This document shows, piece after piece, positions 1-8,648 of a stretch of 64,000 nucleotides of DNA (position 1 is its first letter; the number at the start of each line of letters is the position of its first letter). Under the pieces are notes generated by a model. The model had not been told where the DNA came from and did no database searches. It worked only from the letters and a program-made list of their open reading frames with translations. The translations under genes were made by a program, and so were the position numbers. Origin of the DNA: an uncultured Tessaracoccus sp. (GTDB lineage: Bacteria; Actinomycetota; Actinomycetes; Propionibacteriales; Propionibacteriaceae). Location of the stretch: the NCBI RefSeq assembly GCF_943914565.1, contig NZ_CALUCN010000004.1, positions 62,001 to 126,000 on the forward strand. The letters run 5' to 3'.

Positions 1-463
1 CGACGTCGACGTCGATGCCGCGGCGCCGCGCCACGTCGCCCATGGTCAGGGCCACGACGACACGGTAGGGGTGTTCGCGCACGTGCGCGACGAGGTAGAG
101 GCTGCGCGCGAGGTGCGCGGCGTCGGCGATGACGACCACGACGTCGGGGCGTTCGTCGACGGGGGTCCGGACCAGCAGGTCACGCGTCAGTTCCTCGTCG
201 GGCGACTGCGGGTCGAGCGAGTAGGCGCCGGGCAGGTCGAGCAGGTCCATCGTCCGCGACGCCTTCCACGCACCCCTGCCCACCTCGACGCTCGTGCCGG
301 GCCAGTTGCCCATCGTGCGGCGGGCGCCGGTGAGTGCGTTGAAGAGCGTGGACTTGCCGACGTTGGGTGCGCCCAGCAGCGCCACGATCGGCGATCCCTT
401 GGGCGCGACCGCGCCCGTGTGGTCGGCGTGGCAGGACGCGACGGCGTGCTCGGCGGAGCTCAT
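1..463 (-). CDS. feoB: Ferrous iron transporter FeoB, N-terminal G domain (3' end beyond the window)
   Basis: GTP-gated Fe(II) permease of the cytoplasmic membrane; only the first 154 codons lie in the window. The P-loop GAPNVGKST follows a short N-terminal extension, then the switch region and G3 motif DLPGAYSL. The G4 position reads ALTMGD where many FeoB have a NxxD motif, so the usual Asn is replaced by Thr. The ATG at 463 overlaps the feoA stop (ATGA), which indicates translational coupling. Iron repression through the upstream DtxR/IdeR-like box is inferred. The membrane channel domain is not visible. Confidence 0.95.
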   Translation of the reverse strand, partial: MSSAEHAVASCHADHTGAVAPKGSPIVALLGAPNVGKSTLFNALTGARRTMGNWPGTSVEVGRGAWKASRTMDLLDLPGAYSLDPQSPDEELTRDLLVRTPVDERPDVVVVIADAAHLARSLYLVAHVREHPYRVVVALTMGDVARRRGIDVDV

Positions 464-729
464 GCGGCGGCGACGTGGAGGTGGCGGAGCGTGTCCGCAT
501 CGAGGGCCAGCTGCGCTCCGGCGACACCGATCACGCGGCCGCCGCCGGGGGTCCGGGACCCGGCGGTGATCGTCGCTCCGGGGCGCACACCGAGCTCGGC
601 CAGGCGACGGACGGTGGCGCTGTTGGTCTGGGTGCGGCGCACGCAGGTGACCACGCCGCCGGTGCCGGCCCGGCAGGCGCCGAGGTCCACGCAGTCGGCG
701 CAGGGAGTCGTCGTGTTCATGTGCTGCAT
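460..729 (-). CDS. feoA: Ferrous iron transport protein FeoA (SH3-like)
   Basis: Small cytosolic partner of FeoB, 89 aa. The core RRLAELGVRPGATI and the closing ALDADTLRHLHV fit the FeoA beta-barrel fold. It carries a Cys-rich N-terminus (CADCVDLGAC) as in some actinobacterial FeoA. The upstream ATG at 729 is used here; an ATG three codons later (720) is equally possible because neither has a clear ribosome-binding site. The DtxR/IdeR-like box ends only about 10 nt upstream, so the transcript leader must be very short. The 3' end overlaps feoB by 4 nt. Confidence 0.9.
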   Translation of the reverse strand: MQHMNTTTPCADCVDLGACRAGTGGVVTCVRRTQTNSATVRRLAELGVRPGATITAGSRTPGGGRVIGVAGAQLALDADTLRHLHVAAA

Positions 730-738
730 GCTACGCGT

Positions 739-757
739 CGAGGTTAGGCAAACCTAA
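739..757 (-). promoter_or_regulatory. DtxR/IdeR-type iron box controlling feoAB
   Basis: The core AGGTTAGGCAAACCTAA (741-757) differs at one position from the classic actinobacterial iron-box core AGGTTAGGCTAACCTAA. It lies immediately upstream of feoA, where bound Fe-IdeR would block transcription. The match is seen in the sequence; regulation by IdeR/DtxR is inference from known boxes. Confidence 0.85.
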
Positions 758-1024
758 CCCGGGGTCCAATAATGCAAGACACCCCTTGCCAATCCCTGCT
801 CGGAGGCGTGTTCGGCGGGGACGGCGTGGGGGCGGGCCCCTGCCGGGACCCGCCCCCCACTTCACATTGGCGAGATCGAGAGAAGGAGAGAGGTGAGAAT
901 CTCGCCACTCCAAACCAATCATCTGATGGGTCCACTCCGGGGCAAAACCCCGGCAGTGGCCGGAACCGGACGCCCGACTCGCCGCCCCGAGTGCTGCCCG
1001 GACGCATTCCTCGTCGGCCATGGG

Positions 1025-1030
1025 TAGATT
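1025..1030 (+). promoter_or_regulatory. -10 box TAGATT of a leaderless gene
   Basis: TAGATT ends exactly 6 nt before the GTG at 1037 and no Shine-Dalgarno sequence is present, so transcription should start at or next to the start codon. Confidence 0.6.
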
Positions 1031-1036
1031 GGCAGC

Positions 1037-2164
1037 GTGAGTGTTGCAGTCCGTCCCATTGCCCCTAAGCGCATGCTCGAGTTCATCGACGAGCGCGGCT
1101 CCGCGTCGTTCCTGCAGACCCCTGCGTGGGCGGAGGTGAAGTCCGAGTGGAGGGGCGAGACCATCGGCTTCTTCACGGGCGAGACCCTCACCGGCGTCGG
1201 CCTGGTCCTCTACCGCAAGCTGCCGAAGCTGCCGCGCTACCTCGCCTACCTGCCCGAGGGCCCGGTGCTCGACTGGTCCCGCGACGACGTCGCGGAACAC
1301 CTCGACGCGCTGGTCGCCCACGCCCGACGTCGCAAGGCCTTCGCGGTGCGGATCGGCCCCGCGGTCGTGCACCGACGTTGGCACGCCCCCACGATCAAGG
1401 CCGCGATCGCCGACGACGAGATCACCCTCCTGTCGCAGGCCACGCCCGACGAGACCACGCTCGAGGGCACCCGGGTGCTGCGCGCGCTGCAGCAGCGCGG
1501 CTGGGTCACCGACGAGTCGGGCCACGGCTTCGCCGCGGGGCAGCCGCAGTTCAACTTCCAGCTGCCGCTGCGCCACCCGGACGGCACCCAGAAGACCGAG
1601 GACGAGCTCCTGAAGGGCATGAACCAGCTCTTCCGCCGCAACATCCGCAAGGCGGCGAAGCAGGGCGTCGAGGTGCGGCGGGGCACCCGCGACGAGCTCG
1701 CCCGCTTCCACGAGATCTACCTCGAGACCGCCGAACGCGACGGGTTCACCGGCCGCCCGCTGGCCTACTTCGAGCACATGTGGGACGCCCTCAACGCCGA
1801 ACGCGAGGGCCGGATGCGCCTCTACCTCGCCGAGCACGAGGGGGATCTCGTCGCGGCGACGACGTACGTCACCGTCGGCGACCACGCGTGGTACTCCTAC
1901 GGCGCCTCGACCACCGCCAAGCGCGAGGTGCGCGGCTCGAACGCCGTCCAGTGGCAGATGATCCGCGACGCGAACGCGGCCGGCTGCGCCGTCTACGACC
2001 TGCGCGGCATCGTCGAGGGCGTCGGCAAGGACGACCCGGAGCTGGGGCTCATCCAGTTCAAGGTGGGCACCGGCGGCGAGGCCGTCGCGTACCTCGGCGA
2101 GTGGGACATGCCCATCAACCGCATCCTCCACAAGGCCTTCGACCTCTACATGAAGCGACGCTGA
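1037..2164 (+). CDS. FemX/FemAB-family aminoacyl-tRNA-dependent peptidoglycan transferase
   Basis: 375 aa, the usual size for Fem ligases, which add the first cross-bridge residue to lipid II from aminoacyl-tRNA at the cytoplasmic face of the membrane. Two GNAT-like halves are visible: N-terminal FLQTPAWAEVKSEW with an aromatic/LPRYLAYLPEGPVLDW stretch, and C-terminal MNQLFRRNIRKAAKQGV followed by the typical WYSYGAS and QWQMIRDANAAGC segments. The GTG start is fixed by the adjacent -10 box (leaderless). The next gene, an alanine-racemase-like PLP protein, starts 1 nt after its stop, so the two probably share an operon and a role in cell-wall cross-bridges. Confidence 0.9.
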   Translation: MSVAVRPIAPKRMLEFIDERGSASFLQTPAWAEVKSEWRGETIGFFTGETLTGVGLVLYRKLPKLPRYLAYLPEGPVLDWSRDDVAEHLDALVAHARRRKAFAVRIGPAVVHRRWHAPTIKAAIADDEITLLSQATPDETTLEGTRVLRALQQRGWVTDESGHGFAAGQPQFNFQLPLRHPDGTQKTEDELLKGMNQLFRRNIRKAAKQGVEVRRGTRDELARFHEIYLETAERDGFTGRPLAYFEHMWDALNAEREGRMRLYLAEHEGDLVAATTYVTVGDHAWYSYGASTTAKREVRGSNAVQWQMIRDANAAGCAVYDLRGIVEGVGKDDPELGLIQFKVGTGGEAVAYLGEWDMPINRILHKAFDLYMKRR

Positions 2165-2165
2165 C

Positions 2166-3194
2166 ATGCTCACCCTCCACGTCGACGCCGCCGCCTGGCG
2201 CGCGCACCACCGACACGTCCTCGACGAGTGCCCCGGCCTCGTCCCCGTCGCCAAGGGCAACGGCTACGGCTTCGGCAACGGCATCCTCGCCGACGAGGCC
2301 ACGCGCCTCGGCCTCGACACGATCGCCGTCGGTGTCGCCCGCGAGGTCTCCGACGTGCGCAGCGCCGGCTGGTCCGGCACGGTCGTCGTCCTCAATCCCT
2401 GGCGCCCCGGCGACGACGTCGCCACCGGGCACCTCACCGACCCGCAGGTGGTCACCACCGTCTCCCGGGCCGAGGACCTCGCCGCGCTCTCGACGCTTGC
2501 CCCGGGCACCGCGGTGCTCGTCGAGGTGGCGACGTCGATGCTCCGGCACGGCATCCCCGCCGACGAGGTCGCCGCGCTCGACCTGTCCCGCCTCGACGTG
2601 CGCGGCTGGACCGTGCACCTGCCGGCCCACGGCTCGGCCGAGGAGGCCCGTCGGCTCGCGGCGGCGATCACGGCGCACCCAGCAGGTGCGGCGGGCATCT
2701 GGTTCTCGCACCTGCGCTTCACGGACCACCGCGCCCTCGCCGCCGAGCTCGGCGTGCCCACGCGGATGCGCGTCGGCACCAGGCTCTGGCTCGGCGCGCG
2801 GGAGGCGTACTGGGCCACCGGGCGGGTCCTCGACGTGCACCGCGTCGCCAAGGGGACGCGCGTCGGGTACCACGGGGCCCGGATCCCCGCCGACGGCCAC
2901 CTCGTCGTCGTCTCGGGCGGGACCGCGCACGGCGTCGCGCTCGCCGCGCCCGCCACCGCGCACTCGTTCCGGCAGCGGCTCATCCCCCTCGCCGAGGCCG
3001 TCGACGAGGTGCGCGGCCGGGTGACGAGCCCGTTCACGATCGCGGGCCGCAAGCGCCCGTTCGCCGAGCCGCCGCACATGCACTCCTCGCTGGTGTTCGT
3101 GCCCGGCGCCGAGCCACCCGTCGCGGTCGGCGACGACGTCCCGGTCACCGTGCGGATGACCACCACCACCTTCGACGAGGTCACGCTCGACTGA
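2166..3194 (+). CDS. Alanine racemase-like PLP (fold type III) protein
   Basis: 342 aa. The N-terminal VPVAKGNGYGFGN corresponds to the PLP-lysine loop of fold-type III alanine racemases (usual form VVKANAYGHG). An N-terminal barrel and a C-terminal beta domain are present. It is shorter than and divergent from canonical Alr, and I do not see a clear match for the catalytic Tyr loop, so racemase activity is uncertain. Placement 1 nt behind the FemX-like gene suggests a job in supplying or modifying amino acids for peptidoglycan. It converges on the gene at 3217. Confidence 0.75.
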   Translation: MLTLHVDAAAWRAHHRHVLDECPGLVPVAKGNGYGFGNGILADEATRLGLDTIAVGVAREVSDVRSAGWSGTVVVLNPWRPGDDVATGHLTDPQVVTTVSRAEDLAALSTLAPGTAVLVEVATSMLRHGIPADEVAALDLSRLDVRGWTVHLPAHGSAEEARRLAAAITAHPAGAAGIWFSHLRFTDHRALAAELGVPTRMRVGTRLWLGAREAYWATGRVLDVHRVAKGTRVGYHGARIPADGHLVVVSGGTAHGVALAAPATAHSFRQRLIPLAEAVDEVRGRVTSPFTIAGRKRPFAEPPHMHSSLVFVPGAEPPVAVGDDVPVTVRMTTTTFDEVTLD

Positions 3195-3216
3195 GCATCC
3201 CTGCGTCGAGTGCGCG

Positions 3217-3807
3217 TCACGCCCCGGTGCGCGCCGGTGCGCGGAAGGTGACGACGCCGGCGGCCACCGTCGTCGCGACGGTGATCGCGCCCGCCACCGG
3301 CGCGTAGGGAAGGTGGGCCGGCAGCGCCCACCACCACGGGGTGCCCTCGGCGTCGTGGGTGCCGAGGAACCAGCACAGGAGCAGGTAGCACGTGCCCGGC
3401 AGCCACGCGGCCGCCGGGCGCAGCACCTGCGCGGACAGCAGCGACAGCGACACCATGAGCGCGTGGTTCCGCACGAACCACAGCCCCTCCACGGCGACGC
3501 CCTCGGGTCGCAGCGCGAGGACGATCGCCGTCGGCACCGCCAGCAGCCCTGCGAACCACGTCAGGCGCCACCATCCCATCGGGCGACGAGGGGCGCGATC
3601 CTCGAGGTCCCCCGGCGGCGCCGCGAAGCCCGCGACGAGCACCCCGGGCACGCACGCCAACCAGACCAGCCGCACGGCCGCACGCGTCGTGCTGAGCGGG
3701 ACCCCGTCGAGCTCGACGCCACCCCAGAGCGCCGCCACCACCGTCGCCGCGAGGAACACGCCGTGCGCGACGAGCCCTCGGGAGCGCAGGAACTGCCATC
3801 CCGTCAC
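3217..3807 (-). CDS. Hydrophobic membrane protein, last gene of an ABC-type operon
   Basis: 196 aa, almost entirely transmembrane, with about five or six segments (for example GVFLAATVVAALWGGVEL and LLAVPTAIVLAL). No enzyme motif. The GTG start at 3807 overlaps the stop of the preceding gene (GTGA), so it is translationally coupled to the larger membrane protein and the ABC ATPase. A permease or self-protection role is inferred only from position. Confidence 0.65.
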   Translation of the reverse strand: MTGWQFLRSRGLVAHGVFLAATVVAALWGGVELDGVPLSTTRAAVRLVWLACVPGVLVAGFAAPPGDLEDRAPRRPMGWWRLTWFAGLLAVPTAIVLALRPEGVAVEGLWFVRNHALMVSLSLLSAQVLRPAAAWLPGTCYLLLCWFLGTHDAEGTPWWWALPAHLPYAPVAGAITVATTVAAGVVTFRAPARTGA

Positions 3808-4988
3808 GGCCGGCACGCCCCGATCAGCGCCCGCAGCGCGGCGGGCGTGGGCGGCGCGGCCCCGCGGAACGCTCGCAGCCACGCATCCTGCACTGCTTCG
3901 GCGTTCTTCATGCACTCGGCAGTCGGTTCGTCGCCCTCGCCCTCCCACGTCGCGACGGCCGCGGTGACCGACCCGGCCCACTGCTCGCGGGCGTCCACGA
4001 GCGACGTCTCCACGATGACCGTCCGCGCGTCGTCGGGTGTCGACGGCAGCTCGGCCGAGGCGATCACCAAGGCTTGCCCGTCGTCGAGGAGCGGGCGGAG
4101 GCCTCGCGCGACGACGGCCATTCCTCGCAGGTGGTCGTCGCGCAACGGTCGCAGGTCCTTCGGCAGGCAGGCCGTTGCGTCGTCGTCGACGGACGCACAG
4201 TCCCACGCATCCATCCCCCGCAGCGCCCACGGGTCCGCCATCGACCCGGTCGGGCCGAGCAGGAACGCACCCAGGGCCACACCGATCGCCGTGACGGCGC
4301 CCGCGAGTCTGCGCATGGTGGTGGCGCGAGCGGTCTCGGCGCCGGAGAGGAGCAGGCGCAGCACGACGAGGGCCGCGGCCAGCGTCGCGCCTTGCCAGAG
4401 GACGAGCACGGCGAGCGCGCCGCCGTCGAGCTGCAGGGCCTGCCCGGCCAGAGCGGTCGTGCCGGTGAAGACGGTGGGGTCCCACGGCGTCGAGGCGGGA
4501 AGGAGCCACAACACGAGGTACACGACGATGGGCGCCAGCGCGGCGACGACGTAGGACGGCAGCACCGTGCCCAGCACGGCGCCCCACCCGAGCAGGCTCG
4601 CCACGCCGAGCAGGGCGACGACGAGTCCGCGCGCTGTGGCGAGGGTCGGTACGGAGCCGGACCACGTCGCGATCACGCCGACGGTGACGAATGTGGCCAG
4701 CGCGCCCACGGTGGCGCCGAGGAGGAGGCGCCCGAGGTCCCGGACTGCAAGGACGAACCGGGCGTTGCCCGGCCAGGACGCGAGCCGGTCGTCGACGCCC
4801 GTGCGGCGCCGGTGCACGGCGGACGCGACCCCCGCCCCCGTCGCCACCGGCCACACGAGGATGATGCAGCTCACGACCGCCTCGGTCGACTGCGCGAACG
4901 ACTGCAGCCACACCGGGGTGGTGCCGAGGTCGAGTGCGGCCACGGCCGCCCAGACGAGAGCGAGCGCGACGCCCAGGGCCCGGGTCAT
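3804..4988 (-). CDS. ABC transporter-associated integral membrane protein
   Basis: 394 aa. Six or seven hydrophobic helices in the first ~260 residues (for example TEAVVSCIILVWPVATGAGVA), then an extracytoplasmic C-terminal domain with several Cys (WDCASVDDDATACLP, AECMKNA). The ATG at 4988 overlaps the end of the ABC ATPase by 4 nt. No family recognised with certainty; it is probably the permease partner of the damaged ATPase. Earlier in-frame starts would lie inside the ATPase gene and are rejected. Confidence 0.7.
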   Translation of the reverse strand: MTRALGVALALVWAAVAALDLGTTPVWLQSFAQSTEAVVSCIILVWPVATGAGVASAVHRRRTGVDDRLASWPGNARFVLAVRDLGRLLLGATVGALATFVTVGVIATWSGSVPTLATARGLVVALLGVASLLGWGAVLGTVLPSYVVAALAPIVVYLVLWLLPASTPWDPTVFTGTTALAGQALQLDGGALAVLVLWQGATLAAALVVLRLLLSGAETARATTMRRLAGAVTAIGVALGAFLLGPTGSMADPWALRGMDAWDCASVDDDATACLPKDLRPLRDDHLRGMAVVARGLRPLLDDGQALVIASAELPSTPDDARTVIVETSLVDAREQWAGSVTAAVATWEGEGDEPTAECMKNAEAVQDAWLRAFRGAAPPTPAALRALIGACRP

Positions 4989-5737
4989 CGGGTGAGGACC
5001 TCGAGGTAGCCGCGCTCGACGGCCGAGGCGCCGTCGTTGTCCGCCGTGGCGCCGAGGTGCGCGAGCTCGTCGACGGTGCCGCGCCACCGGACCTGGCCGT
5101 CGTCCAGGATCACGACGAGATCGGCGGCGAGCGCGACGTCGTCCATGAGATGCGTCGACACGAGGATGGCGCGACGGGTTGCCTCGCGCTTGAGGATGCG
5201 CCGGAAGCGGATGCGTTCGGCCGGGTCGAGCCCGACGGTGGGTTCGTCGAGCACGAGGACCTCCGGCTCGTGGACGAGCACGGAGGCGAGGTGGACCCGC
5301 TGGCGCTGGCCGCCGGAGAGCTGGCCGAGGCGGCGGTCAGCGCAGTCGACCATCCCGACGGCATCCAACGCGGCCCTCCGGCGGTCCGCCACGGCGTTGC
5401 GAGGCACCCCGAAGGCACGTCCCGCTTAGTCGAGGTAGTCAGCGACCCTCCATGCGCCGTCCCAGTGGGGATCCTGCGGCAGGTGGCCGAGATCCCGGCG
5501 CAGCTCGTCGACGTTCCGCCCCCGGTGCACGGGGGTACCGCGGTGACGGAGCACGCCTCGTCGCGGCAGGTTCGTCGCGGTGAGCAGCCTGATGAGGGTG
5601 GTCTTGCCCGCGCCGTTCGGTCCGATGAGCGCCGTCACCCCGTGCGCAAGCTCGAGGTCCACCGGACCGAGTGTGAAGCCGCGGCGGTAGCCGTACTCGG
5701 CGCGCTCGAGGCTCACCAGTCGTCGGTCTTCGAGCAC
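4985..5737 (-). pseudogene. ABC transporter ATP-binding protein interrupted by an in-frame TAA
   Basis: Both halves are in one reading frame. The first carries Walker A GPNGAGKTT; the second carries the signature LSGGQRQR, Walker B VLVLDEPTVGLDP and the H-loop STHLM. They are separated only by TAA at 5426-5428, within DYLD-stop-AGRAFGVPR. Restoring TAC (Tyr) gives an ordinary 250-aa ATPase, so the lesion is one base. The GTG start at 5737 is preceded by GGAGG. Either a true nonsense mutation that inactivates the exporter or a consensus error; the flanking coding sequence shows no other decay. Confidence 0.85.
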
Positions 5738-5817
5738 GTGTCAGGCCTCCATTTCACATCGACACACCGACGCCTGCCTCGTCCACTTACCGCGCTGTGT
5801 GTTGCCGAGGGCCATGT

Positions 5818-6222
5818 TCACGACGGCTGTTGACTGGAGTTTGCGTGTCGTTCTGGGGGTCTGCCCCTGAAGTTGCAACCACTCGAGGGACGGATCCCCC
5901 CCGGCAGTGGGAGATGGCGCAAGCCGTACGTTTGCGCGATGAGGCGCCCATAGGTCCCGCGAACCGCAGACTTGCGACCGCTCTGGCTCAGCCAGAAGGT
6001 GGCTCTGTTTTGATGGTTTCTCGACGGGCCGGTTGACGTGCGAGTCGAGTACCTCAGGCCCCTGATCGATGCCGAGGCCTTGACACCGCCCCAAGCCGTA
6101 CTGCGCTTGACGGTTGGGGTCAACGGGATGGGACGAGCAACATCAGCGGATGCTGAGGGGGCTGGCACGGTGAGCAACGCTGCGGCAAGAGCCGTCAGAA
6201 CCTTCGAAGTACGGGAGGGCAT
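5818..6222 (-). CDS. Small secreted protein (possible bacteriocin-like peptide)
   Basis: 134 aa starting at ATG 6222, preceded by GGAGG 5 nt upstream. Clear Sec signal peptide: SRTSKVLTALAAALLTV then APSASA. The mature part is basic and rich in Ser, Thr, Gly and His, with spaced aromatic residues (TAWGG, GLRYS, ATFWL, TYGRL). No confident family. The GLRYS / H-x-x-R-A-T / RKS-x-x-x-G spacing is loosely like lactococcin-972 bacteriocins, which are commonly encoded next to an ABC ATPase and a membrane protein as here, but the C-terminus is longer and does not match. Base composition is lower in GC than its neighbours. Confidence 0.5.
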   Translation of the reverse strand: MPSRTSKVLTALAAALLTVPAPSASADVARPIPLTPTVKRSTAWGGVKASASIRGLRYSTRTSTGPSRNHQNRATFWLSQSGRKSAVRGTYGRLIAQTYGLRHLPLPGGIRPSSGCNFRGRPPERHANSSQQPS

Positions 6223-6558
6223 GACATCCTCCATTCCTGTTGTGGCAACGGTCAGACACCGAAGCAACAGTATTGAACACCCGGCCAGGGACCGAGAATC
6301 CACCGGGGCCAGCCAAGGTTGCGAGCCACGAGTGCGGCCACCAAGTGAGCGAGGTCCGGGCCGCTCGGCGATAACGTGTCGAGTGATGCCGCCCGGAGAA
6401 CTCCGCTGATCGAGTGATAGCGCGATGCACCGGTGTATCGAGACGGCGTCAGAACGCGCAGGGTCTTGATGCAGCACCACTACCCCGCAGGCCTCTGGCC
6501 GGCGGGGTGACGCGGTGGGTCGATGGGTGAAGGGAAGGAGCGTTTGGGCGTTGCGGGG
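6223..6558. other. Intergenic region with a terminator
   Basis: About 340 bp of comparatively AT-rich sequence between the small secreted protein and the HNH gene. Apart from the hairpin at 6482-6508 I see no gene or site. Confidence 0.6.
6482..6508 (-). terminator. Hairpin downstream of the HNH gene
   Basis: Stem ACCCCGC / GCGGGGT with an inner GGCC-TCT-GGCC stem, about 50 bp beyond the 3' end of the HNH gene. No U-tract, as usual in high-GC actinobacteria. Confidence 0.55.
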
Positions 6559-7938
6559 TCAGGCGGCGCGGGCGCGGTCTGGTGGTGGCTCGTATACCGG
6601 GGGTGCTTGTGGTGGTAGCTCGGGGATGGGTGCCACCGGGACATCCGGGGTCTTCGTCCTCACCGTGCCTTGGCCAGTGACGAGGTACTCGAACCCCATG
6701 GGGGATGCCCAGTGGAAGGCGCCCGGCTCGGGCTGGTCAGCCAACCAGTGGCCGGCAGTCCTCGCCCGGTGCGCCGTGCGCTCCAACGGCCCGAGGTTCC
6801 CCATCGACGTAGAGCCGGCGCGGCCTGTCGGGTCATACGCGATGGTGTGGTCGATGTCGCAGCGCCTCGCCGAGGTGGCGGAGTACGGGAACACCGAACG
6901 CGGGTTGCGCACCGAGAGCGCCAGCCGCTGCGCGGCCGTCGGCTCATGTCCAGCCGCGTCGGGGATCATGTTCGGGTCGAGCACCGGACGGATAGTCACC
7001 TTGGAGCCGGCGAGGAAGCCGGGCAGCGAGTCGCTGAGGAGGCGGCCCCAGCCCTCGACGTACGCCGACGTGCCCAGCGGCGCACCGGCATCGCCGTCGC
7101 TGGCGTCCGCGTCGGAGTCCTTCGCGTCGAGGCCTGCCGTGGGCGTCTGGGCGGGGACGTGGACGACGAGGTCGACGTCCATGAGACTGTCTTGGCCGAT
7201 GGCCTGCCTCGCGAAGATCCCGAACGCGGCGGCACGCCGCTGGCCGCGCACGAACCGGGCCACGTCGCGCTCCTCGAGACCCTCCGGAACCTCAGGTGCG
7301 GGAAGCGTCTGGGCGATCTGGTCGAGGGCTTGGTCGAACAGGACGCCGTCGGCGGCGACCTTGCCGAACAGGCCGACGTGGTCGTCCTCGAACCGGCCCA
7401 CGTGCACGAACCGCTCCCGGCGAGCGAGCTCCCGCTCCCGCTTCGCACGAGAAGGGTCCGCATCCAACACCCAGCGGGAGAGTTCGTCGAGCATCACGAA
7501 GAAGGAATTGAAGCCGAGACAGTGCGACGCCTGCCGATCCACTTCGATCGCGGCATCGAAGGGGAGCTCCTTGCAGGCCTCTTCGACCTCCCGGGCCACC
7601 CACCAGGGCAGCCCGCCGGAGCAGAACAACTCCCACATCCTGGGGTGGCGGGCACGGATCGAGTACGCCTGCGACACCCACTCACGCATCCCGTGGAAGC
7701 TGCGGCCAAGCGCGGCCGCCGCTTCGAGGAGAAAGGCTTCGTCCACGCCGGGCACACCATCCCGGCCAGTCGAGAGCCTGCGCATCCGCAACGCATCCGG
7801 CAGAGACGGATCAGCATCCAACTCGTAGGCGTCCGCACCCTCCACGAGCGCCAGCACACGCGCCACCTCGATCGCCCGATGCTGCTCATCCGCATGCACC
7901 GCAGCCATCAACGACAACGCTGCACGATCCGTGGCCAT
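6559..7938 (-). CDS. DUF222 / HNH endonuclease domain protein (13E12-type repeat family)
   Basis: 459 aa. The N-terminal two thirds match the helical DUF222 region found in the abundant actinobacterial 13E12/REP family. The C-terminus has a degenerate HNH: CDIDHTIAYDPTGRAG then NLGPLERTAHRARTAGHW. The usual PLCR-x-HH is replaced by PLER-x-AH, so a metal-binding residue is missing and nuclease activity is doubtful. The ATG at 7938 has GGAGG 8 nt upstream and a good sigma-70-type promoter. These genes are typically mobile or multicopy, consistent with the adjacent insertion sequences. Confidence 0.85.
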   Translation of the reverse strand: MATDRAALSLMAAVHADEQHRAIEVARVLALVEGADAYELDADPSLPDALRMRRLSTGRDGVPGVDEAFLLEAAAALGRSFHGMREWVSQAYSIRARHPRMWELFCSGGLPWWVAREVEEACKELPFDAAIEVDRQASHCLGFNSFFVMLDELSRWVLDADPSRAKRERELARRERFVHVGRFEDDHVGLFGKVAADGVLFDQALDQIAQTLPAPEVPEGLEERDVARFVRGQRRAAAFGIFARQAIGQDSLMDVDLVVHVPAQTPTAGLDAKDSDADASDGDAGAPLGTSAYVEGWGRLLSDSLPGFLAGSKVTIRPVLDPNMIPDAAGHEPTAAQRLALSVRNPRSVFPYSATSARRCDIDHTIAYDPTGRAGSTSMGNLGPLERTAHRARTAGHWLADQPEPGAFHWASPMGFEYLVTGQGTVRTKTPDVPVAPIPELPPQAPPVYEPPPDRARAA

Positions 7939-7976
7939 GATGCCCGCCTCCCCTCGTCGGTGTTCGATTCACCTCT

Positions 7977-8004
7977 ATTATAACGCACATGCGTAGCGAT
8001 CCAA
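7977..8004 (-). promoter_or_regulatory. Sigma-70-type promoter of the HNH gene
   Basis: Minus strand: TTGGAT (8004-7999), 16-nt spacer, TATAAT (7982-7977), about 40 nt before the start codon. A near-consensus promoter in an AT-rich patch. Confidence 0.65.
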
Positions 8005-8174
8005 GGGTTTGCGCGAAATGAATCGAACTGTATTTCGAACGCTTGCCAAGGGCCTAGGTGTACTGACCGGGCAGGTTGGTTGAAGGACTGCGATCCGGGC
8101 GTGTGAGCGAGGGAGGGCCTTGCTGGTTGAGTGAGACTTGCGACAAAACCATGCCAAGCCAGGAAGGCCCTCTT

Positions 8175-8648
8175 GTGCCTCACGCTAACGCAGCCTTGAC
8201 TCCGAAACACCGCCTGATCGTCGCCCGCCTCGTCGTCGACAACGGCGTCCCGATCTCGGAGGTCGCCGCCCGTTTCCAGGTCTCGTGGCCCACGGCCAAA
8301 CGATGGGTGGATCGGTACCGGGCCGGAGAGTCGATGCAGGATCGGTCCTCGCGGCCCCACCACAGCCCGAACAAGACCCCACTGCGTGTCGTGAAACGCT
8401 GTGTCAGTCTGCGCCTGCGACTGTGGGAAAGACCGATCCAGCTTGCCTCCCGCCTCGGAATCGCGCCTTCCACGGTCGGCAGAATCTTCACCTCGTGCCG
8501 CCTGAACCGCCTGTCGGCCTGTGATCGGGCCACTGGGGAACCGATCCGCCGCTACGAGCACGACCGTCCCGGCTCGCTGGTCCATGTCGATGTGAAGAAG
8601 CTGGGCAACATCCCTGATGGTGGTGGCTGGCGGTTCGTGGGGCGCCAG
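8175..8648 (+). pseudogene. IS481-family transposase, 5' part (split by IS256 insertion)
   Basis: Starts at GTG 8175 (VPHANAALTPKHRL), with the two helix-turn-helix regions typical of IS481 transposases (ISEVAARFQVSWPTAKRWVDRY and LASRLGIAPSTVGRI) and the beginning of the DDE core LVHVDVKKLGNIPDGGG. The frame is cut at 8648 by the IS256 element. The missing catalytic half resumes at 10085. Non-functional. Confidence 0.9.

Larger units (their letters stand above)
730..1036. other. Divergent intergenic region feoA / FemX-like
   Basis: About 300 bp without a convincing gene. It holds the iron box next to feoA and, at the far end, a TAGATT hexamer (1025-1030) six bases before the GTG of the FemX-like gene. 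Nothing else recognisable. Confidence 0.7.

Noticed and set aside
5741..6094. Alternative frame overlapping the small secreted protein
   Set aside because: No signal peptide or ribosome-binding site; the frame starting at 6222 has both.
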